Positions 58,265-64,000 of a stretch of 64,000 bases of DNA are shown one piece after another. The stretch spans positions 286,882 through 350,881 of the forward strand of contig NZ_JNXI01000027.1 of the NCBI RefSeq assembly GCF_000717055.1. Direction: 5' to 3'. Source of the stretch: Streptomyces iakyrus. Lineage in GTDB: Bacteria; Actinomycetota; Actinomycetes; Streptomycetales; Streptomycetaceae. The position numbers and the translations under genes were made by a program. Within the stretch, counting starts at the first letter, position 1; every line of letters starts with the position of its first letter. Below the pieces are notes generated by a model. The model made no database searches, was not told the origin of the DNA, and was given only the letters and a program-made list of their open reading frames with translations.

Positions 58265-58301
58265 GGCGGTACCCGGCCCCGGAGCGGGTCCGGGTACCGC
58301 C
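58265..58301. terminator. Perfect 12-bp hairpin after the second M4 protease
   Basis: GGCGGTACCCGG (58265-58276) pairs perfectly with CCGGGTACCGCC (58290-58301) over a 13-base loop. It starts 17 bases after the protease stop codon and ends 16 bases before the next gene. Confidence 0.85.
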
Positions 58302-58316
58302 TTACTCTTGGGGACC

Positions 58317-58847
58317 GTGTCTTCTACGGATTCGCAGGACTTCACCTACGCCGATGTCGGCGCCACCCGCGACCAGGGCTTCTGCCCGCCGGGCTTCCAC
58401 CCCATGAACGTGCGCACCCGCCTCGGCGAGGGCGAGGAGATCTTCCGCCGGGCCTCGGAGGCCGTCCTGACCTGGGAGATGCACCGGGCCATGGGCGTGG
58501 GCATCGACGCGACCGCGGACCGCGCCGCCCCCGGCGTGGACGTCACCGTCACCCTCGCCGGCATGATCAAGGCCCCCTGCCGGGTGGTCTGGACGGTCGA
58601 GGAGCCCCGCCGGGCGGGCTGGGCCTACGGCACGCTGCCCGGCCACCCGGAGACCGGCGAGGAGTCCTTCGTGGTCGACCGCACGGGCGACGGCACGGTG
58701 TGGCTGACGGTGAACGCCTTCAGCCGGGCCGCCAAGTGGTACGCAAAGGCGGGCGGCCCGGCGACCAGAGGCTTCCAGCACGCGTACGCACGCAGGTGCG
58801 GCACCGTTCTACGTAACTTGGCAACGCAGGGCGGTGCGGACGCCTAG
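58317..58847 (+). CDS. DUF1990-family protein
   Basis: 176 residues from GTG 58317, just after a GGGGACC stretch; TTG 58308 is possible but less likely. The sequence has the DUF1990 pattern: FTYADVGATRD near the N-terminus, GEGEEIFRRASEAVLTWEMH, then CRVVWTVEEPRRAGWAYGTL and GHPETGEESFVVDR. The family has a beta-barrel-like fold of unknown function and no known catalytic residues. It is cytosolic, monocistronic and convergent with glgP, 50 bases away. Confidence 0.85.
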   Translation: MSSTDSQDFTYADVGATRDQGFCPPGFHPMNVRTRLGEGEEIFRRASEAVLTWEMHRAMGVGIDATADRAAPGVDVTVTLAGMIKAPCRVVWTVEEPRRAGWAYGTLPGHPETGEESFVVDRTGDGTVWLTVNAFSRAAKWYAKAGGPATRGFQHAYARRCGTVLRNLATQGGADA

Positions 58848-58897
58848 GGGACGCGGGGAACTGTGCGCCAAGCCCCCACGCTCCCGCAGACGGCGAA

Positions 58898-61516
58898 CTA
58901 CCGCATCAACAGCCCCGCAGCCGCCACCAGCTCCTCGCTGGGCCCCGCCACCAGCCCCAACTCCGCGCTGGACGCCATCAGCCGATGCGCGGGAAGGATC
59001 CGCACCGTGTACCCAAAAGGCCCGGTGCGATCCAGCGACAAGGGCCCTTCGTAAACCCAGCACCCCTCCTGATCGGCGGAGCCCACCGGCTTCAGGGGCA
59101 CGACCGTCGCGTCACCGATCCGGTCCTCCTCGTCCACCCGCCCCGAGACGACCTGGACATCCACGTCGTCCGGCCCGAGATCGCCGAGGGCGACCCGCAC
59201 GCGCAGCCCCAGCGTCGTACCGAGCTCGGCCAGCGCATCGGACGCCGACGTCTCCACGTGGTCGACCGTGACGCCCGGCCAGGCCGCCCGCACCCGCTCC
59301 TTCCACTCCGCGAGGTCCCGCGCCGCGTCCGGCCCCATGGACCGGTGCGAGAGGGCCGCGGGCGCATAGAGCCGCTCCACGTACTCCCGGACCATCCGCC
59401 CGGCCAGCACCTTCGGCCCGAGCAGGCTCAGCGTGTGCCGGACCATCTCGATCCACCGGTCGGGCAGCCCGCTCTGCCCGCGCTCGTAGAAGCGGGGCGT
59501 CACCCGCTGCTCCAGCAGGTCGTACAGCGCCGCGGCCTCTATGTCGTCGCGGTGGTCCGGGTCGGTCCCTGCACCGTCGGCCGTGGGGATGGCCCAGCCG
59601 AAGTCGGGCTGGAACCACTCGTCCCACCAGCCGTCGAGGACGGACAGATTGAGACAGCCGTTCAGCGCCGCCTTCATGCCGGACGTGCCACAGGCCTCCA
59701 GCGGCCTGAGCGGGTTGTTCAGCCAGATGTCGCAGCCGGGGTACAGCTTCTGCGCCATCGCCATGCCGTAGTCCGGCAGGAACACGATCCGGTGCCGCAC
59801 CCGGGGATCGTCCGCGAACCGCACCAGCTCCTGCACCAGCCGCTTCCCGCCGTCGTCGGCCGGGTGCGCCTTGCCGGCGACGACGATCTGGACCGGCCGC
59901 TCGGGGTGCAGCAGCAGGTCCATCAGCCGGTCCCGGTCCCGCAGCATCAGCGTCAGGCGCTTGTACGACGGAACGCGCCGGGCGAAGCCGATCGTGAGGA
60001 CGTCGGGGTCGAGGACGCCGTCGATCCAGCCGAGCTCGGCCGTGTGCGCGCCGCGCTGCCGCCAGGAGGCCCGCAGCCGCTCGCGCACCTCGGTCACGAG
60101 CTGCTCGCGCAGCACCCGCCGGAGGTCGAAGATGTCCTGGTCGGGGATGTCGGCCACCGCGTCCCAGCGGTCCGAGCCGCCGACGGTCAGCGCGTCCTCG
60201 GCGCGCCGGTCGCCGATCTGCCGGGCGCCGAGCCGGAACACCTCGGGGGCGACCCAGGTGGGCGCGTGCACGCCGTTGGTCACGGAGGTGATCGGCACCT
60301 CGTCGGCGTCGAAGCCGGGCCACAGGCCGGCGAACATCTCGCGGCTGACGTTGCCGTGCAGCAGGGACACGCCGTTGGCGCGCTGGGCCAGGCGCAGGCC
60401 CATCACGGCCATGTTGAAGAGGTTGGGCTCGCCGCCGGGGTAGCTCTCCATGCCGAGCCGCAGGACGCGGTCGACGTCGATGCGGGGCAGCTCGGCGTCG
60501 GGGCCGAAGTGGCGGGCGACCAGTTCGCGGTCGAAGCGGTCGATGCCGGCCGGGACGGGGGTGTGGGTGGTGAAGACGGTCCCGGCGCGGACCGACTCCA
60601 GCGCGGAGTCGAAGTCCAGCCCCTCGGCGCAGAGTTCGGCGATCCGCTCCAGGCCGAGGAACCCGGCGTGTCCCTCGTTGGTGTGGAACACCTCCGGTGC
60701 GGGGTGGCCGGTCAGCCGGCAGTACGTCCGTACCGCCCGGACACCTCCTATGCCGAGGAGCATCTCCTGGAGCAGCCGGTGCTCGCTGCCGCCGCCGTAG
60801 AGCCGGTCGGTCACACCGCGCTCGCCGAGGTCGTTCTCCTCGACGTCGGAGTCCAGCATCAGCAGCGGGACGCGCCCGACCTGCGCGAGCCAGATCCGGG
60901 CGTGCAGCTGCCTGCCGCCGGGCAGGGCGAGGGAAACCTGGGCGGGGGTGCCGTCGGCCTCCTCCAGCTGGACGACGGGCAGCTCGTTGGGGTCGAGGAC
61001 CGGGTAGTGCTCCTGCTGCCAGCCGTCCCGGGACAGGGTCTGGCGGAAGTAGCCGTGCCGGTAGAGCAGGCCGACACCGATCAGCGGGACGCCGAGGTCG
61101 CTGGCCGCCTTGAGGTGGTCGCCGGCCAGGATGCCGAGGCCGCCGGAGTACTGGGGCAGGGCGGCCGTGATGCCGAACTCGGGTGAGAAGTAGGCGATCG
61201 CGGCGGGCAGTTCCTCGGGCTGGGTCTGATACCAGCGGTCGCCGGTCGTGTAGTCGTGCAGATCGCCCGCGACCGCGGCCAGGCGGCTCAGGAACGGGCC
61301 GTCCCCGGCCAGCTCCGCGAGCCGCGCGGGCGGCACGCTGCCGAGCAGCCGGACGGGGTCGCCGCCCGAGGCGGCCCACCGCTCGGGGTCGACCGACCGG
61401 AACAGGTCACGGGTCTCCGCGTGCCACGACCAGCGCAGGTTGCGGGCCAGATCACCGATGGGCCGGAGGGGGTCGGGGAGAACGGGTCGGACGGTGAATC
61501 GACGGATCGCCTTCAC
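58898..61516 (-). CDS. glgP: Alpha-glucan phosphorylase GlgP (GT35)
   Basis: 872 residues from GTG 61516, with GAGGTGG 5 bases upstream. It is the actinobacterial, longer form: an N-terminal domain (RRFTVRPVLPDPLRPIGDLA), the GT35 catalytic core (AYFSPEFGITAALPQYSGGL, VPSYKRLTL, VVAGKAHPADDGGKR) and the PLP Lys K615 in ACGTSGMKAALNG. It phosphorolyses glycogen ends to glucose-1-phosphate. It is transcribed away from the subtilisin gene and glgE; glgX is 20 kb upstream in the window. Confidence 0.95.
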   Translation of the reverse strand: MKAIRRFTVRPVLPDPLRPIGDLARNLRWSWHAETRDLFRSVDPERWAASGGDPVRLLGSVPPARLAELAGDGPFLSRLAAVAGDLHDYTTGDRWYQTQPEELPAAIAYFSPEFGITAALPQYSGGLGILAGDHLKAASDLGVPLIGVGLLYRHGYFRQTLSRDGWQQEHYPVLDPNELPVVQLEEADGTPAQVSLALPGGRQLHARIWLAQVGRVPLLMLDSDVEENDLGERGVTDRLYGGGSEHRLLQEMLLGIGGVRAVRTYCRLTGHPAPEVFHTNEGHAGFLGLERIAELCAEGLDFDSALESVRAGTVFTTHTPVPAGIDRFDRELVARHFGPDAELPRIDVDRVLRLGMESYPGGEPNLFNMAVMGLRLAQRANGVSLLHGNVSREMFAGLWPGFDADEVPITSVTNGVHAPTWVAPEVFRLGARQIGDRRAEDALTVGGSDRWDAVADIPDQDIFDLRRVLREQLVTEVRERLRASWRQRGAHTAELGWIDGVLDPDVLTIGFARRVPSYKRLTLMLRDRDRLMDLLLHPERPVQIVVAGKAHPADDGGKRLVQELVRFADDPRVRHRIVFLPDYGMAMAQKLYPGCDIWLNNPLRPLEACGTSGMKAALNGCLNLSVLDGWWDEWFQPDFGWAIPTADGAGTDPDHRDDIEAAALYDLLEQRVTPRFYERGQSGLPDRWIEMVRHTLSLLGPKVLAGRMVREYVERLYAPAALSHRSMGPDAARDLAEWKERVRAAWPGVTVDHVETSASDALAELGTTLGLRVRVALGDLGPDDVDVQVVSGRVDEEDRIGDATVVPLKPVGSADQEGCWVYEGPLSLDRTGPFGYTVRILPAHRLMASSAELGLVAGPSEELVAAAGLLMR

Positions 61517-61792
61517 GGGTTCCACCTCGGCGCGTTCGCTGGATTTCGCAGGGCTTCGACGACGTCTCCTACGACAGTACCGGCGTCGGTGCCTCCGCCG
61601 CTGAGGCTCCGCCACCCGCCGCCCGATCGGCCTGAACAGCACCATCCGCGGATATGGCCGATTCCGCACCCATAGGCGTCCTTGTGGTGCTTCACCCGTC
61701 ACGAGAGGCTGCCTCTGGCGTACCGGCCCGCGCCCGCCGTTCGCGGCGCCGCGCGGCGGCCGTACGCCGAGTCGAGGAGGGGAACTCGGACC

Positions 61793-62995
61793 ATGGCTCG
61801 GACGCGCGAGCGGCGTCTGCGCCGGACGGGGGGCCTGGCGGCGGCGGTCTGCGTCGCGGCGTTTTCGGCCACCACCCTGCCCGCGCACGCCGCACCGGAG
61901 GGGCGGATACTCGGCGCCGGATCACCCGGCTCCGTGCACGGAAGTTACCTGGTGACGCTGAGGGAGGGCACGGCTGCCGGGTCGGCGGCCGGAAAGGAGC
62001 TCGCCGGACGGTACGGGGTGGAGATCAGCCACATCTACGGCACGGTCCTGAACGGCTACGCGGTCCGCGCGGACGAGAGACAGGCCGGGCGGCTGGCCGC
62101 CGACCCCCGGGTCGCCTCGGTCGTCCAGGACACCCGCGTGCGGCTCGACGGCACCCAGACGAACCCCCCGTCCTGGGGGCTGGACCGTCTCGACCAGCCG
62201 AAGCCGCCGCTGGACCGGAGCTACACCTGGCCCGGGAAGGCGGGCGCCGGGGTGACGGTCTACGTGATCGACACCGGCGTGCGGACCACCCACCGGGACT
62301 TCGCCGGCCGGGCGGGCCACGGCTGGGACTTCGTCGGGGGCGACCCGGTCGCCGCGGACGGCAACGGCCACGGCACGCACGTCGCCGGCACCGTCGCGGG
62401 GACGGTCCACGGCGTCGCCAAGAAGGCCCGGATCGTCTCCGTGCGCGTCCTCGACGCCGCGGGCGGGGGCACCACGGCCCGGGTGATCGCCGGGATCGAC
62501 TGGGTGACCCGGCACGCCAAGAAGCCCGCGGTCGCCAACCTGAGCCTGGGCGGACCGCGCAACGACCGGCTGGACGCCGCCGTCCGCGCCTCCATCGCCT
62601 CGGGCGTCACCTACACGGTCGCCGCGGGCAACGACGGCAGGCCGGCCGGCCTGTACTCCCCGGGGAGCGTGGAGCAGGCCGTCACGGTCGGGGCGACCGA
62701 CCGCAGGGATAGGAAATCGGCCTTCTCCAACCACGGTCGGGCCCTCGATCTGTTCGCCCCGGGCGCCGGTATCACCTCCGCGTCCGCCGCGAGCGACACC
62801 GCGCGGGCGACCTACTCGGGTACCTCGATGGCGTCCCCGCACGCCGCGGGCGCGGCCGCGCTCTATCTGGCCGATCATCGGCAAGCGACTCCGGCCCAGG
62901 TCGGGAGGGCTCTGACGGCCGGAGCGGCGACCGGGAAGGTCTCCGGCCGGGGCGCCGGTTCGCCGGACAAGTTACTGCGGGTGCCGCGCGAGTAG
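61793..62995 (+). CDS. Subtilisin-like serine protease (S8) with bldA codon
   Basis: 400 residues from ATG 61793; AGGAGGGG lies 10 bases upstream. A signal peptide (residues 1-33, ending PAHA) and an I9 propeptide (GSYLVTLREGTAAGSAAGKE) precede the catalytic domain with D160 (VIDTG), H196 (GHGTHVAG) and S345 (SGTSMASPH). It is a secreted endoprotease. L394 is a TTA codon (62972-62974), so full-length synthesis should need the bldA tRNA, which ties it to development. It lies between glgP (divergent, 276 bases away) and glgE. Confidence 0.94.
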   Translation: MARTRERRLRRTGGLAAAVCVAAFSATTLPAHAAPEGRILGAGSPGSVHGSYLVTLREGTAAGSAAGKELAGRYGVEISHIYGTVLNGYAVRADERQAGRLAADPRVASVVQDTRVRLDGTQTNPPSWGLDRLDQPKPPLDRSYTWPGKAGAGVTVYVIDTGVRTTHRDFAGRAGHGWDFVGGDPVAADGNGHGTHVAGTVAGTVHGVAKKARIVSVRVLDAAGGGTTARVIAGIDWVTRHAKKPAVANLSLGGPRNDRLDAAVRASIASGVTYTVAAGNDGRPAGLYSPGSVEQAVTVGATDRRDRKSAFSNHGRALDLFAPGAGITSASAASDTARATYSGTSMASPHAAGAAALYLADHRQATPAQVGRALTAGAATGKVSGRGAGSPDKLLRVPRE

Positions 62996-63021
62996 GGCGA
63001 AGGAGCAGCCACGCCAGGGGG

Positions 63022-63050
63022 CCGGCCTCGTCCGTCGCGGACGAGGCCGG
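63022..63050. terminator. Perfect 13-bp hairpin terminator after the subtilisin gene
   Basis: CCGGCCTCGTCCG (63022-63034), loop TCG, CGGACGAGGCCGG (63038-63050), then TCTTGTGTGT. It isolates the protease gene from glgE, whose promoter must lie between 63051 and 63210. Confidence 0.9.
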
Positions 63051-63210
63051 TCTTGTGTGTCGACATACGCGTGAGTAGTTAACAAAGTGCCGGATTGCCC
63101 ACCCGAATAGGGTGGGAAGGCTCCTGCGGGTACCCCTCTCAGGAGCACCACGCAGGACCCACCTCCCCACAGACCTCCGCCCACCCACGTTGACGCGGAC
63201 AGGAGCGGTC

Positions 63211-64000
63211 ATGCCCGCCAAGCACCATTCGCCAGCACCCCCCAACCGCCGCACCACCGGGGCGCGCGCGCCCGGCGGCGAAGCACGCCCCGCGCGCCCG
63301 GCCGCGGCCGGTCCGCCGTCCTCGCCGCCACCACCTGGCGACGCGACCGCCGTCGGGCGCATACCCGTACTCGATGTCCGTCCGGTGGTCCAGCAGGGAC
63401 GCCGGCCGGCCAAGGCCGTCACCGGCGAGACCTTCGAGATCTCGGCGACCGTGTTCCGGGAGGGGCACGACGCCGTCGCGGCCAACGTCGTCCTGAAGGA
63501 CCCCGAGGGCCGGCCCGGCCCGTGGACGCCGATGCGCGAGCTCGCCCCGGGGACGGACCGCTGGGGCGCCACGGTCACCGCCGGGGAACCCGGCCTGTGG
63601 ACGTTCACCGTCGAGGCTTGGGGGGACCCGGTCGGTACCTGGCGTCACCACGCCGAGATCAAGATCCCGGCCGGCATGGACACGGACGTCGTGCTGGAGG
63701 AGGGCGCGCGTCTGTACGAGCGGGCGGTCGCCGGTGTGCCCGAGGAGGAGGGACTGCGCGACGTGATCCTCACCGCCGTCGATGCCCTGCGGGACGAGGA
63801 CCGCCCCGTGGCGGCCCGTCTGGCGGCGGCGCTGACGCCGGAGGTGGACGAGGTCCTGGCGCGGTATCCGCTGCGGGATCTGGTGACCAGCAGTGAGCCG
63901 CTGCCGCTGCTGGTGGAGCGGGAGCGGGCGCTGTACGGCTCGTGGTACGAGTTCTTCCCGCGTTCGGAGGGCACGCGCGAGCAGCCGCACGGCACGTTCG
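63211..64000 (+). CDS. glgE: GlgE maltosyltransferase, N-terminal part (3' end outside window)
   Basis: ATG 63211 with AGGAG 5 to 6 bases upstream opens a frame that runs off the window after 263 codons. A Pro/Ala/Arg-rich N-terminus (to about residue 48) is followed by the GlgE N-terminal beta domain: IPVLDVRPVVQQGRRPAKAV, FEISATVFREGHDAVAANVV, WTFTVEAWGDPVGTWRHH, a helical domain, and SWYEFFPRSEG, a GlgE hallmark. GlgE transfers maltose from maltose-1-phosphate to alpha-1,4-glucan. The catalytic barrel lies beyond the window. The pairing with glgP is typical of Streptomyces. Confidence 0.93.
   Translation, partial: MPAKHHSPAPPNRRTTGARAPGGEARPARPAAAGPPSSPPPPGDATAVGRIPVLDVRPVVQQGRRPAKAVTGETFEISATVFREGHDAVAANVVLKDPEGRPGPWTPMRELAPGTDRWGATVTAGEPGLWTFTVEAWGDPVGTWRHHAEIKIPAGMDTDVVLEEGARLYERAVAGVPEEEGLRDVILTAVDALRDEDRPVAARLAAALTPEVDEVLARYPLRDLVTSSEPLPLLVERERALYGSWYEFFPRSEGTREQPHGTF

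Noticed and set aside
58985..61186. Long + strand ORF opposite glgP
   Set aside because: It mirrors glgP in an antisense frame caused by high GC; no motif or ribosome binding site.

Overview
The window is high-GC actinobacterial chromosome and almost certainly Streptomyces. The signs are third-position GC bias, GTG/TTG starts with AGGAG-type ribosome binding sites, ATGA/GTGA stop-start overlaps, rare TTA codons, a spore-pigment (whiE-type) type II polyketide cluster, and the GlgE-pathway genes glgX, glgP and glgE. No plasmid origin, rRNA, intact tRNA or CRISPR array was seen.

Layout. 1-2.3 kb: end of a GH25-like lysozyme gene, a small EF-hand protein, then decayed DNA in which two divergent genes have both lost their 5' ends. 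2.3-26.0 kb: a large, tightly coupled accessory locus that resembles the NTPase-centred conflict (predicted defence) systems of multicellular bacteria. Eight + strand genes overlap or nearly touch: zinc-ribbon/degenerate vWA protein, proline-rich TRAFAC-type GTPase, large GTPase-associated (GAP1-like) protein, Hsp70/actin-like ATPase, secreted and membrane-anchored vWA protein, radical-SAM activase-like protein, coiled-coil protein, double CbxX-type AAA+ ATPase. Next comes a putative effector arm: a reverse-strand coiled-coil protein, a trypsin-co-occurring domain protein, a 1460-residue trypsin/P-loop NTPase/TPR protein, a 2TM SLATT-like protein, a caspase/P-loop NTPase/TPR protein and an alpha/beta hydrolase. 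26-30.2 kb: gene remnants (serine hydrolase with several frameshifts, a split helix-turn-helix gene, a DUF6884-like fragment, CTCACAG iterons), the kind of debris left by an integrative element.

30.2-38.8 kb returns to core-type genes: GNAT acetyltransferase, YncE-like beta-propeller lipoprotein, anti-sigma-type ATPase, enoyl-CoA hydratase, two tandem L,D-transpeptidase lipoproteins and glgX. 38.9-46.2 kb is the spore-pigment cluster (FAD hydroxylase, SchA/CurD protein, cupin, KS-alpha, KS-beta/CLF, ACP, aromatase, cyclase), bounded by a perfect 16-bp terminator hairpin and followed on the reverse strand by a methyltransferase-fold protein and a beta-helix secreted protein. 48.5-54.1 kb holds a deletion-fusion scar (ABC ATPase joined to a LuxR tail), a heterodimeric ABC exporter whose first subunit carries a long Gly/Ser/Pro-rich linker, and a third, broken ABC exporter. 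54.3-58.2 kb: two tandem M4 metalloproteases. 58.3-64 kb: DUF1990 protein, glgP (reverse), a subtilisin-type protease with a TTA codon, and the beginning of glgE.

How the parts may work together (inference). In the 2.3-26 kb locus, chaperone-like NTPases (GTPase, Hsp70-like, AAA+) and vWA scaffolds would sense or assemble, and peptidase, hydrolase and membrane proteins would execute. Two TTA codons in the lead gene suggest bldA control, so the system may act late in development. The glgX/glgP/glgE set and the pigment cluster are also linked to sporulation-associated metabolism.
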